The notes beneath the pieces were generated by a model. That model was not told the origin of the DNA and made no database searches. It saw only the letters and a program-made list of their open reading frames with translations. Both the position numbers and the translations under genes were made by a program. Below are positions 48,750 through 56,821 of a stretch of DNA of 64,000 nucleotides, piece after piece. How positions within the stretch are numbered: position 1 is the first letter of the stretch; every line of letters starts with the position of its first letter. This DNA is from Pseudomonas laurylsulfatiphila (GTDB lineage: Bacteria; Pseudomonadota; Gammaproteobacteria; Pseudomonadales; Pseudomonadaceae), in the NCBI RefSeq assembly GCF_002934665.1, contig NZ_NIRS01000005.1:710917-774916 (forward strand), read 5' to 3'.

Positions 48750-49970
48750 ATGACCCAGACTAATCTGCGCAACGGCCCTGATGCCAACGGCCTGTTTGGC
48801 GCGTTCGGTGGCCGCTACGTTGCCGAAACCCTGATGCCGTTGATCCTCGACCTGGCCCGTGAATATGAGTTGGCCAAGGAAGATCCTGCATTCAAGGAAG
48901 AACTGGCCTACTTCCAGCGCGACTACGTCGGACGTCCAAGCCCGTTGTACTTCGCCGAGCGTCTGACCGAGTTCTGTGGCGGCGCGAAGATTTACCTCAA
49001 GCGCGAAGAGCTGAACCACACCGGCGCGCACAAGATCAACAACTGCATCGGCCAGATCCTGCTGGCGCGGCGCATGGGCAAGAAACGCATCATCGCCGAG
49101 ACCGGCGCCGGCATGCACGGCGTGGCGACGGCCACCGTGGCTGCGCGTTTCGGCCTGGATTGCGTGATCTACATGGGCACCACTGACATCGAACGCCAGC
49201 AGGCCAACGTGTTCCGCATGAAGCTGCTGGGCGCCGAGGTTATCCCGGTGGTCGCCGGCACCGGCACGCTGAAGGATGCAATGAACGAAGCCCTGCGTGA
49301 CTGGGTGACCAATGTCGACAGCACCTTCTACCTGATCGGCACCGTGGCCGGTCCGCACCCTTACCCGGCGATGGTCCGCGACTTCCAGGCCGTGATCGGC
49401 AAGGAAACCCGCGAGCAGCTGCAAGCCCAGGAAGGTCGCCTGCCGGACAGCCTGGTGGCGTGCATTGGCGGTGGCTCCAACGCCATGGGCCTGTTCCACC
49501 CGTTCCTCGACGACAAGAGTGTCGAGATCATCGGCGTTGAAGCGGCCGGTTACGGCATTGAGACCGGCAAGCATGCGGCCAGCCTGAATGGCGGCGTTCC
49601 AGGCGTGCTGCACGGCAACCGCACTTTCCTGCTGCAGGATGACGATGGCCAGATCATCGATGCCCACTCGATCTCCGCCGGCCTCGACTACCCAGGTATC
49701 GGTCCGGAACACGCCTGGTTGCACGACATCGGCCGCGTTCAGTACACCTCGGTGACCGACGACGAAGCCCTCGCCGCGTTCCACCAGTGCTGCCGCCTGG
49801 AAGGGATCATCCCGGCCCTGGAAAGCGCCCATGCCCTGGCTGAAGTATTCAAGCGCGCACCGACCCTGCCAAAGGATCACCTGATGGTGGTCAACCTGTC
49901 CGGCCGTGGCGACAAAGACATGCAGACCGTGATGCACCACATGGAACAATCTAAGCAGGAGAAACACTGA
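48750..49970 (+). CDS. trpB: Tryptophan synthase beta subunit
   Basis: A 406-residue PLP enzyme condensing indole with serine. The PLP lysine is Lys95 in LNHTGAHKINN; the phosphate-binding loop is CIGGGSNAMG, and SGRGDKDM lies at the C-terminus. I choose ATG 48750; the frame is open from 48576 but this would overlap the trpI start and does not match the family N-terminus MTQTNLRNGPD. Activated by TrpI. The stop overlaps the trpA ATG by one base (TGATG), supporting coupled translation. Confidence 0.97.
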   Translation: MTQTNLRNGPDANGLFGAFGGRYVAETLMPLILDLAREYELAKEDPAFKEELAYFQRDYVGRPSPLYFAERLTEFCGGAKIYLKREELNHTGAHKINNCIGQILLARRMGKKRIIAETGAGMHGVATATVAARFGLDCVIYMGTTDIERQQANVFRMKLLGAEVIPVVAGTGTLKDAMNEALRDWVTNVDSTFYLIGTVAGPHPYPAMVRDFQAVIGKETREQLQAQEGRLPDSLVACIGGGSNAMGLFHPFLDDKSVEIIGVEAAGYGIETGKHAASLNGGVPGVLHGNRTFLLQDDDGQIIDAHSISAGLDYPGIGPEHAWLHDIGRVQYTSVTDDEALAAFHQCCRLEGIIPALESAHALAEVFKRAPTLPKDHLMVVNLSGRGDKDMQTVMHHMEQSKQEKH

Positions 49971-50782
49971 TGAGCCGCCTGCAAACGCGTTTTGCCGAAC
50001 TCAAGGAACAGAACCGCGCCGCCCTGGTGACTTTCGTGACCGCTGGCGACCCGGGCTATGACACCTCCCTGGCCATCCTCAAGGGCTTGCCGGCGGCTGG
50101 TGCCGACGTGATCGAGTTGGGCATGCCCTTCACCGACCCGATGGCTGACGGGCCGGCCATCCAACTCGCCAACATCCGTGCGTTGGGTGCCAAGCAGAAT
50201 CTGGCGAAAACCCTGCAAATGGTTCGCGAGTTCCGCCAGGACAACAACGAAACGCCGCTGGTGCTGATGGGGTACTTCAACCCGATCCACATGTACGGTG
50301 TGCCGCGCTTCATTGCTGAGGCCAAAGAGGCCGGCGTTGATGGCCTGATCGTGGTCGACCTGCCGCCGGAGCATAATGGCGAGCTGTGCGACCCGGCGCA
50401 GGCTGCGGGCCTGGACTTCATTCGCCTGACCACGCCGACCACCGACGATGTGCGCCTGCCGACTGTTCTCAACGGCAGCTCCGGTTTCGTCTACTACGTG
50501 TCGGTGGCCGGTGTGACCGGCGCCGGTGCCGCCACGCTGGAACACGTCGAGGAAGCGGTCGCCCGTCTGCGCCGCCATACCGACCTGCCGATCAGTATCG
50601 GTTTCGGTATCCGGACTCCGGAACAGGCAGCGTCCATTGCACGCCTGGCTGATGGCGTGGTGGTGGGCTCGGCGTTGATCGACCAGATCGCCAATGCGGC
50701 AACTGCGGAGCAGGCCGTCGACGGCGTATTGAGTCTGTGCTCGGCACTGGCGGACGGCGTGCGTAAGGCCCGCGTCAGCTGA
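49970..50782 (+). CDS. trpA: Tryptophan synthase alpha subunit
   Basis: A 270-residue TIM-barrel enzyme releasing indole from indole-3-glycerol phosphate and channelling it to TrpB. Catalytic Glu49 in ADVIELGMPF and Asp60 in TDPMADGPAIQ; the GSSGFVYYVSVAGVTG phosphate loop and IGFGI segments are intact. Overlaps trpB at its start, and a 17-bp terminator stem ends the transcript 28 bases after the stop. Confidence 0.97.
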   Translation: MSRLQTRFAELKEQNRAALVTFVTAGDPGYDTSLAILKGLPAAGADVIELGMPFTDPMADGPAIQLANIRALGAKQNLAKTLQMVREFRQDNNETPLVLMGYFNPIHMYGVPRFIAEAKEAGVDGLIVVDLPPEHNGELCDPAQAAGLDFIRLTTPTTDDVRLPTVLNGSSGFVYYVSVAGVTGAGAATLEHVEEAVARLRRHTDLPISIGFGIRTPEQAASIARLADGVVVGSALIDQIANAATAEQAVDGVLSLCSALADGVRKARVS

Positions 50783-50810
50783 AGGCAACCTTCCTGATTC
50801 AGAGACTGAA

Positions 50811-50853
50811 CAGCAAAAAGGGCTTCAGGACTGCGTTCTGAAGCCCTTTTTGC
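50811..50853 (+). terminator. Strong intrinsic terminator of trpBA
   Basis: AGCAAAAAGGGCTTCAG (50811-50827), loop GACTGCGTT, CTGAAGCCCTTTTTGCT (50837-50853): perfect 17-bp stem with internal A and T runs. Works on both strands. Confidence 0.92.
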
Positions 50854-50879
50854 TGTGTGTGGCTAAACGCTGTAAACCT

Positions 50880-50903
50880 TGTGGGAGCAAGCTCGCCCCT
50901 ACA
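50880..50903. repeat. Degenerate single REP unit
   Basis: TGTGGGAGC AAGCTC GCCCCTACA: a REP-like hairpin with two mismatches in its arms, right after the trp terminator and just before the convergent DUF4105 gene end. Confidence 0.6.
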
Positions 50904-50913
50904 AGATTGCGGG

Positions 50914-52875
50914 TCAAGGCAACTCTATGCCGCCTGCTGCCTTGTGCAGTTTGCGCAAATGCTCGCCAATCTGCTTTACGTTGGCTTCGTTGGCGGCCAT
51001 TTCGGCGGCACGCCCCGGTTCGAGCAACGCTCTCACTTCCTTGTCCAAGTCTCCGGACAGCGCCAGAAGCTGCTTCTGGCGCTGGCTGCTTTCCGATTCC
51101 AGATGCTCCCACTCGCTCGGCTGTGGCAAGCCATAACCGTTGGTGCCCAGCAGTTCCGCCGGACGGCTGAGGAAGCCGCTGTTGGCGAGAATGTCCTTGA
51201 GCGTCTCGTTGGCCTTGTCCATGCCGCCATTCTGCAATTCCCGGGCGCCTAGATAGCGCTGCTTCACTTCATCCTGAGCCAGCAGCAACTGCTGACGGAA
51301 ACTGGCCTGTTCCAGCAGGAGCAGCGCCGCGCTGGTGCGCAGGTCTGCCTGCTCGAACCATTGCCGACGTTCCGCGGCTTTCAAGTCCAGCCACTCTTCG
51401 ACGGTTTCCTGTTTGACCGGCAAGTGCTTTTTCAGGATTTCGAACATCGCCTGATAGCGTTCGCGGAAGGAATCGAAACGATAACCCAGGCGCAAGGCTT
51501 CCCGCGGATCGTCCAGCACACTGGTGTCCGCCAGCCCTCGACCTTTGAGCACTTCCAGCAAACCGTTGGGCATGATGTTGTCGAGCCCTACCAATTTCGG
51601 GTTGTTGGTGCCGCCACGCAGCAATTTCAGTTCTTCCACCGCGCAGTTGTTCGACAGGAAGAAATAGTTACCGTCGTAGCTCCAGTGCATCTCGGCGGCA
51701 CGTTCCACCACGTCTTCAATCTCTGTGCGCGACAGGTTCAGGGGCACGGAGGCCAGGCTGCGCAGTTCGGTCTTGGTATATTCGTCGATGACCTGGGACA
51801 GCGGCAGGATAAACAGCCGCGACGGGTATTTGCCGACCAGGCCATCCCAGCTCGACAACTGCACGTCACCGACGAAGGCGCGATACGACAGCACCAGGTG
51901 CTGGTCCAGGTCCAGTCGGCAATCCGGGCCTCGGGGGCGGCCCGGCGCGCAGATCACCAAACGCAGCATGCTGTGGCCCCAGCGACTGAACAGGTTCTGG
52001 TTGGCCTCGGCCAACAGATAGTCAACGGCATAGACCCGCTCCGGATCGACCTGCCCCAGCGGTGTCCTGGCGAAGTCGTTACCGGCATTGAGGAACGCGA
52101 CGGTTTTGCTGCAGGTGTCACTGGCGGTGGGCGCCCAGCCGAAATGCTCTTTGTAGTAGCGATACAGTGCGGGACGGCGGCAGGCGTAGCTCGGGTCGAG
52201 GAGGAAATACTCCATGTTGACCGCGACGAACTCCTTGGGACTGCTGGTCTCGTAGATATCCGGACTGCGGGCAATCTGGCGATTGTGCTGTTCGCGTTCA
52301 CCCCGACGGCCTACGTATTGCTGCCAGCCGGCCAGGTCGAGCAGGCGCGGATCGTCGCTGAGGGTAAAGCGCCGATCGGACTGGCCCCGACATTGGTCGG
52401 GTATGCCGACCAGCCCTGAGCTGTTGTTGCGCCGGGTGCAGCGCTGAATCAGCTTGCGCTCGTCATCCGGCCACAGGCGCGAACGGTCGTAGATGTGAGT
52501 CAGCTCGTGCAACACAGTGGCCAGCATTTCCCGGCGCACGGTGCCATGGGGGCGATGGGTTTTTTTGCTCGCGGCGCTGCCATCGGTGAGGCCGGCGAGC
52601 AGGTTGCGGTTCAGATCGAGCTCGGACACCAGCGATGCCTGGCCGTAGGCATTGCGCGGCATGTCATCGGTCCAGCCGACGACGATACGCCGGTCCAACT
52701 GCTCGATGAAGCGTGGCGGCAGCGCCTGCATGGCTTCATCAAGCAACGCCTGGCTGGCTTGTTGTTGCGCGGACGTCAGACCTTCGGTCTTGAGTTCTAA
52801 CTGAAGGCCTGCGTGAGCCGTGTTGCCGAGCAGCAACAGGGCCCCGGTCAGCAGCCAGGCGCGTGGACACCTCAC
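50914..52875 (-). CDS. DUF4105 (Lnb-like) protein with N-terminal metallopeptidase-like motif
   Basis: A 653-residue exported protein. Signal peptide ends NTAHAGLQ (about residue 23). The N-terminal half holds an HExxH motif (LATVLHELTHIYDRSRLW) as in a zinc peptidase-like domain. The middle holds the DUF4105/Lnb signatures: NLFSRWGHSMLRLVICAPG (His) and YFFLSNNCAVEELKLL (Cys), the Cys/His layout of a papain-like transferase. The C-terminal 150 residues are helical. Start is a GTG that overlaps the stop of the DUF2388 gene upstream (GTGA), so the two are coupled. In Gram-positives Lnb makes lyso-lipoproteins; activity here is unknown. Confidence 0.8.
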   Translation of the reverse strand: MRCPRAWLLTGALLLLGNTAHAGLQLELKTEGLTSAQQQASQALLDEAMQALPPRFIEQLDRRIVVGWTDDMPRNAYGQASLVSELDLNRNLLAGLTDGSAASKKTHRPHGTVRREMLATVLHELTHIYDRSRLWPDDERKLIQRCTRRNNSSGLVGIPDQCRGQSDRRFTLSDDPRLLDLAGWQQYVGRRGEREQHNRQIARSPDIYETSSPKEFVAVNMEYFLLDPSYACRRPALYRYYKEHFGWAPTASDTCSKTVAFLNAGNDFARTPLGQVDPERVYAVDYLLAEANQNLFSRWGHSMLRLVICAPGRPRGPDCRLDLDQHLVLSYRAFVGDVQLSSWDGLVGKYPSRLFILPLSQVIDEYTKTELRSLASVPLNLSRTEIEDVVERAAEMHWSYDGNYFFLSNNCAVEELKLLRGGTNNPKLVGLDNIMPNGLLEVLKGRGLADTSVLDDPREALRLGYRFDSFRERYQAMFEILKKHLPVKQETVEEWLDLKAAERRQWFEQADLRTSAALLLLEQASFRQQLLLAQDEVKQRYLGARELQNGGMDKANETLKDILANSGFLSRPAELLGTNGYGLPQPSEWEHLESESSQRQKQLLALSGDLDKEVRALLEPGRAAEMAANEANVKQIGEHLRKLHKAAGGIELP

Positions 52876-53192
52876 AGTGCGAGGATGGCTTCGGCGAGAT
52901 CCTGATCGCTGGCGTCGCGCGCTTCGGGCACGCGGGTGCGCAGCAAGTTGAAAGCGGACTCCAGGTGAGCGCCACGAATGTCGCCATTGCTGGCGACGAA
53001 ACTGGCGGCGTCGTCCTGGGCTTCGCGCACGATTTTCGAATCGCGAATGGATGTGGTGGTGTCGGAGGTGAAATCGAGGGTGCGCTGGGTAGCTCGGATC
53101 AGGATGTTACTGGTGGCAACCAGAGTATGTGCCTGGGCCACGTCGGCCAACAGCAGCAGGCCGAGAATGGCAGCAATCAGCGGGTTACGCAT
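52872..53192 (-). CDS. DUF2388 secreted protein, tandem copy 1
   Basis: A 106-residue exported protein: signal peptide MRNPLIAAILGLLLLADVAQAH, then a helical domain with the family core REAQDDAASFVASNGDIRGAHLESAF, ending DLAEAILAL. ATG 53192 is preferred to the upstream ATG at 53264 because the signal peptide begins there. It heads a two-gene unit with the DUF4105 gene, sharing GTGA. Paralogues follow at 53221-53538 and 53646-53966. Confidence 0.8.
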   Translation of the reverse strand: MRNPLIAAILGLLLLADVAQAHTLVATSNILIRATQRTLDFTSDTTTSIRDSKIVREAQDDAASFVASNGDIRGAHLESAFNLLRTRVPEARDASDQDLAEAILAL

Positions 53193-53220
53193 GGAACGAA
53201 CTCCAGAAAAGCAGGGATAA

Positions 53221-53538
53221 CTATTGGACGAGAATTGCTTGCGCCAGTTCAAGGTCGCTGGCATGAAGTTTTGCCTGGGTCTGGCGCAGATACCGCAGGG
53301 CCGACTCCAGTCGTGCGCCTCTCAGTTGGCCGTCACTGGCAATGAATGCCGCGGCATCATCGTGGGCGGCGAGCAGTAGTTTATGGTCGAAGGGGGCGGA
53401 GGTCACGAGGCTTGTGGCGTAACCACTGGCGACGGTGCCCTGGGTGGACAGGTTGAAGGCGTCATAAGCGTAGGCTGATGCGCAGTAACCCAGGGTGAGA
53501 AAGACCGGAGTGATCAGGAAGCGGGAAGGAAAACGCAT
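53221..53538 (-). CDS. DUF2388 secreted protein, tandem copy 2
   Basis: A 105-residue paralogue: signal peptide with MRFPSRFLITPVFLTLGYCASAYAYD, core LLLAAHDDAAAFIASDGQLRGARLESALRYLR, end LELAQAILVQ. It lies 28 bases upstream of copy 1 on the same strand, so it is probably cotranscribed. Divergent overall from copies 1 and 3 except the DDAA-F-AS-G-RG-LESA core. Function unknown. Confidence 0.8.
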   Translation of the reverse strand: MRFPSRFLITPVFLTLGYCASAYAYDAFNLSTQGTVASGYATSLVTSAPFDHKLLLAAHDDAAAFIASDGQLRGARLESALRYLRQTQAKLHASDLELAQAILVQ

Positions 53539-53645
53539 GAGACTCGACAGTTGAAAGTGAGTCCCAAGGCTAGCGCAAGGGCCGGTCTAGAGCCAGTGTC
53601 GAAACATTGGGGCACGCCGGGCGTGCCCCATGTCAGTACCGCCGT

Positions 53646-53966
53646 TTAGATGGTCAGGATTGCCTGAGCCAGTTGTGCGTCTGTTGCACTCAGTTGCGGC
53701 GCCTTATGGCGAATGTGATCGAGGGCGCTTTCCAGCTTCACACCGCGGATGGAGCCTTCGCTGGCGACGAAGCTGGCGGCGTCGTCACGAGCGGCGAGGA
53801 CGATCTTGTCATCCTTGAACGACGACGAAACGATGTTGGTAGTCGCATCGGACGTGGCCTTGAGTGCGTTGACCACTGCATCCGTGGTCACGATGAAGCT
53901 GGAGGCTTGGGCACCGGCAGCCACGGCAAACAGGGCCGCGGCGCTAAGCAGGCGAAGACGGGACAT
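53646..53966 (-). CDS. DUF2388 secreted protein, tandem copy 3
   Basis: A 106-residue paralogue: signal peptide MSRLRLLSAAALFAVAAGAQAS, core VLAARDDAASFVASEGSIRGVKLESALDHIR, end AQLAQAILTI. It is the copy closest to the consensus and is separated from copy 2 by 107 bases, so it may have its own promoter. The open frame upstream to 54140 is unsupported; AAGGAGTT precedes ATG 53966. Confidence 0.8.
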   Translation of the reverse strand: MSRLRLLSAAALFAVAAGAQASSFIVTTDAVVNALKATSDATTNIVSSSFKDDKIVLAARDDAASFVASEGSIRGVKLESALDHIRHKAPQLSATDAQLAQAILTI

Positions 53967-54111
53967 GGGGTAACTCCTTTTGGTAGACCATTTGAAATAT
54001 GGCGCAGTGTCTGCAAAGTCAGACGCTAGGCACTCGGCGTTCGCCACGTTCTGAAGTGATATTAGGCCTGTCTGTGTCGGTTCGAACAGTCCTGACCCTG
54101 CACGCAGGAAG

Positions 54112-54321
54112 TCAGCGCCAAAACGGTTTATCCAATTCATTGCTGCGGTCGGCGTGACTGATACCCAGATCCGCTAGCTGGCGATCATCGAGTTGAGCCA
54201 GCAAACGTCGCGTTCTCGCTCTTTCCAGGCCAGCGCAGAGCCACTTCAGCAGCCCTCGGAGCCTCTGCTGACAAGGTCTCGATTGAACCGAGGGAATGGA
54301 AAAATCCTCTACGTTCGTCAT
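54112..54321 (-). CDS. DUF1127 mini-protein, copy 1
   Basis: A 69-residue basic protein with the DUF1127 C-terminal core RARTRRLLAQLDDRQLADLGISHADRSNELDKPFWR. ATG 54321 (MTNVEDFSIP) is preferred because AGGGAC lies a short distance upstream on the minus strand; longer frames to 54411 lack a site. DUF1127 proteins bind RNA or phosphate-starvation sRNA machinery in alphaproteobacteria; here function is unknown. A second copy is at 54580-54795 with the same KPFWR end. Confidence 0.75.
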   Translation of the reverse strand: MTNVEDFSIPSVQSRPCQQRLRGLLKWLCAGLERARTRRLLAQLDDRQLADLGISHADRSNELDKPFWR

Positions 54322-54430
54322 GGCACGGTCCCTGTCCTGATAAGTGGAGAGCTCCATGCTGACACCCGCCGAATATCTACTACAGACACACAGTGGCGAT
54401 ATTGTACTCATGCAGTTTGAGTTTTTTGCA

Positions 54431-54463
54431 AACTGTACTGGTTATCAGGTTTCTCTTCTGTAA
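54431..54463. promoter_or_regulatory. CTGTAC motif upstream of DUF1127 copy 1
   Basis: AACTGTACTGGTTA at 54431-54444 followed by a weaker CTGTAAGACCAG at 54458. It lies about 110 bases before the start at 54321. The same AACTGTAC / TGTACTGGT words occur upstream of DUF1127 copy 2. Confidence 0.4.
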
Positions 54464-54488
54464 GACCAGGTTTGCCAGGCCAAAACGA

Positions 54489-54528
54489 CAAAACCCGTCG
54501 TGGTTGCCCACGACGGGTTTTGTTTTTT
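54489..54528. terminator. Intrinsic terminator between the DUF1127 genes
   Basis: CAAAACCCGTCGTGG (54489-54503), TTGC, CCACGACGGGTTTTG (54508-54522), then TTTTTT. A perfect 15-bp stem with a T-run on the plus strand and GTCGTTTTGG on the minus strand. Ends DUF1127 copy 2. Confidence 0.88.
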
Positions 54529-54579
54529 CAATTCGAGTTGCTGGCGGTGGACCTTAAGGTCAGAGCCAGCGACGCTAAC

Positions 54580-54795
54580 TTAGCGCCAGAACGGCTTGCT
54601 CAGCTCTTCGTAGCGTTGTGCTTCGCTAATCCCGGCGTCAGCCAGCAGACGCGAATCCAGGCGAGCCAGTTGATGGCGGCTGGTAATGCGGCGCTGCCAC
54701 AACATCAGGTTGGCGATAACGCGCAGAGGCAGGGAAGCCTGAGTTTTTGCAGCAGTGTCTTCGAAGAACAGATCGGAACTGAGTGTACGTTCCAT
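54580..54795 (-). CDS. DUF1127 mini-protein, copy 2
   Basis: A 71-residue protein MERTLSSDLFFEDTAAKTQ, with a DUF1127 core RRITSRHQLARLDSRLLADAGISEAQRYEELSKPFWR. Start ATG 54795 has GGAAGG about 9 bases upstream; an ATG three codons earlier is also possible. Slightly diverged from copy 1 but same C-terminal motif. Its upstream region holds three CTGTAC-type motifs, listed separately. Confidence 0.78.
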   Translation of the reverse strand: MERTLSSDLFFEDTAAKTQASLPLRVIANLMLWQRRITSRHQLARLDSRLLADAGISEAQRYEELSKPFWR

Positions 54796-55114
54796 GGTGG
54801 TCATCCTTCCGCTTGTGGCGGGATTAGGTAGTGGTTTAACTGGTGCCCATGATCCTCTTGTTTGCCTAGTCTCTGTAGATACAGTTCATCTGTATTGTGA
54901 GAGCTCAGTTAACTGTTTATAGGGGGTGTACTGGTCGAAATTGAGGCAACTGTACCTGTCTGCACTGTTTGAGTGCAAAAATGCTGTTTTACCCCGATGA
55001 GGTAGTAATTTTCCGTAGGAAATGACCAGTACAGCAGTACAGTTTTTTCATATTGCGAGGGTGGCAAGGGCAAGCTGGCGAAACTGTGTTTGCGCCAGCT
55101 GTTATCTGTAGCAA
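54796..55114. other. Upstream region of DUF1127 copy 2 (319 bases without a gene)
   Basis: AT-rich control region between the DUF1127 copy 2 start and the CoA-transferase stop. It contains CTGTAGATACAG (54873-54884) and the motifs at 54926-54958 and 55023-55044. No ORF is convincing. Confidence 0.6.
54926..55044. promoter_or_regulatory. Repeated CTGTAC/TGTACTGGT motifs upstream of DUF1127 copy 2
   Basis: GTGTACTGGTCG (54926-54937, plus), AACTGTACCTG (54948-54958, plus) and, on the minus strand, AACTGTACTG (55044-55035) directly followed by CTGTACTGGTCA (55034-55023). Direct repeats of CTGTAC are the type of site I associate with MocR/GntR-family regulators; no such gene lies in this interval. 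Confidence 0.45.
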
Positions 55115-56608
55115 TTACTTCTTCAGCATGTGCCCGGTTTCTTCCAGGTTTATGTGCCAACTGAGTGCGTCACGCAGGATGTGCGGGGTGTGCCCACCGA
55201 TAGCGCACGCCGCAGTGAAGTAATCATTCAGCGCCTGGCGGTAATCCGGGTGTACGCACTTGTCGATGATGACCCGGGCACGCTCCCGGGGCGCCAGGCC
55301 TCGCAAGTCTGCCAGGCCCACTTCGGTCACGAGGATGTCGACATCATGTTCGGTATGGTCAACGTGGCTGACCATCGGCACCACGCTGGAGATTGCGCCG
55401 CCTTTGGCGATCGACTTGGTCACGAACACGGACAGGTGTGCGTTGCGCGCGAAGTCGCCCGAGCCACCGATGCCGTTCATCATCCGGGTGCCGCAGACGT
55501 GGGTGGAGTTGACGTTGCCGTAGATGTCGAACTCCAGCGCCGTGTTGATGCCGATGATGCCGAGGCGGCGTACAACTTCCGGGTGGTTGGAGATTTCCTG
55601 CGGGCGCAGGACCAGCTTGTCCTTATAACGCTCCAGGTTGCCGAACACATCGGCATTGCGCCGGCTCGACAGGGTGATAGAGCTGCCCGAAGCAAAGCTC
55701 AGCTTACCGGCGTCGATCAGGTCGAAAGTCGAGTCTTGCAGCACCTCGGAATACATCGTCAGGTCTTCGAACGGCGAGTCGATCAGGCCACACATCACCG
55801 AGTTGGCGATGGTGCCGATACCGGCTTGTAGCGGACCGAGCTTGTTGGTCATGCGTCCGGCGGCCACTTCCTGTTTGAAGAAGTCGATCAGGTGGTCGGC
55901 AATGGCTTGGGTCTCAGCGTCTGGCGCCAGCACCGTTGAGGGTGAGTCAGCCTGATTGGTGACCACGATGGCGACGATTTTTTCCGCTGGAATCGGGATG
56001 GCGGTGCTACCAATGCGGTCGTCGACTCTGACCAATGGAATCGGAGTGCGGGTCGGGCGATAGGTCGGGATATAGATGTCGTGCAGGCCTTCGAGGTTCG
56101 GATTGTGCGCCATGTTGATCTCGACGATCACGTGCTTGGCGAAAATCGCGAAGCTGGCCGAGTTGCCTACCGAAGTGGTTGGCACGATATGCCCTTGCTC
56201 GGTGATCGCAACGGCTTCAATCACCGCGATGTCCGGCAGCTTCAATTGCTGGTTGCGCAATTGCTCCACGGTTTCCGACAAGTGCTGGTCGATGAACATG
56301 ACTTCACCGGCGTTGATCGCCTTGCGCAGGGTGCTGTCGACCTGAAACGGCATGCGTCGCGACAGCACGCCAGCTTCGGTCAGCTGTTTGTCGAGGTCGT
56401 TGCCCAGGCTTGCGCCAGTCATCAGGCTGATCTTCAGCGGCGTGACCTTGGCGCGCTCGGCCAGCGCCTGGGGGACGGCCTTTGCCTCACCGGCGCGAGT
56501 GAAGCCACTCATGCCGACGGTCATGCCGTCCTCAATCAGAGCGGCAGCGTCGGCAGCGCTCATCACTTTGTCCAACAACGAAGGCAGGCGAATACGGTCA
56601 CGATACAT
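55115..56608 (-). CDS. Acetyl-CoA hydrolase/transferase family protein (succinyl-CoA:acetate type)
   Basis: A 497-residue cytosolic CoA-transferase family enzyme (PA5445-like). Family segments: VSMTGASLGNDLDKQLTEAGVL-like start region with GMSGFTRAGEAKAVPQALAER, VEINMAHNPNLEGLHDIY, the QAGIGTIANSVMCGL stretch, and MYSEVLQDSTFDLIDAG, where the Glu of YSEVLQD is the candidate CoA-thioester residue. The IGGSGDFARNAHLSVFVTKS stretch is also conserved. Reaction likely acetyl-CoA + succinate or hydrolysis; substrate not settled by sequence. Lies 214 bases from pntB on the same strand. Confidence 0.88.
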   Translation of the reverse strand: MYRDRIRLPSLLDKVMSAADAAALIEDGMTVGMSGFTRAGEAKAVPQALAERAKVTPLKISLMTGASLGNDLDKQLTEAGVLSRRMPFQVDSTLRKAINAGEVMFIDQHLSETVEQLRNQQLKLPDIAVIEAVAITEQGHIVPTTSVGNSASFAIFAKHVIVEINMAHNPNLEGLHDIYIPTYRPTRTPIPLVRVDDRIGSTAIPIPAEKIVAIVVTNQADSPSTVLAPDAETQAIADHLIDFFKQEVAAGRMTNKLGPLQAGIGTIANSVMCGLIDSPFEDLTMYSEVLQDSTFDLIDAGKLSFASGSSITLSSRRNADVFGNLERYKDKLVLRPQEISNHPEVVRRLGIIGINTALEFDIYGNVNSTHVCGTRMMNGIGGSGDFARNAHLSVFVTKSIAKGGAISSVVPMVSHVDHTEHDVDILVTEVGLADLRGLAPRERARVIIDKCVHPDYRQALNDYFTAACAIGGHTPHILRDALSWHINLEETGHMLKK

Positions 56609-56772
56609 GGATTGTTATCTCGGGCAACAGGTAGCAGGACGTGCAGTCTAGTGAATTGCGTCGACTTCTGTCCCGCTACCAAGGTCGCAATCGAGGCGTC
56701 TATTCCGGGCCTTTCAAGCAAAACACCGTTACCGGATCGGTAATAAAAGAATAGTTTGTCCGACGATTTGCG

Positions 56773-56804
56773 CAAACAAAAACGCCCCGACGAGTCGGGG
56801 CGTT
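56773..56804 (-). terminator. Intrinsic terminator of pntB
   Basis: AACGCCCCGA (56781-56790), CGAG, TCGGGGCGTT (56795-56804). On the minus strand the stem is followed by TTTTGTTTGC. 18 bases after the pntB stop. Confidence 0.88.
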
Positions 56805-56821
56805 CTGTGTACCGCAGAGGA

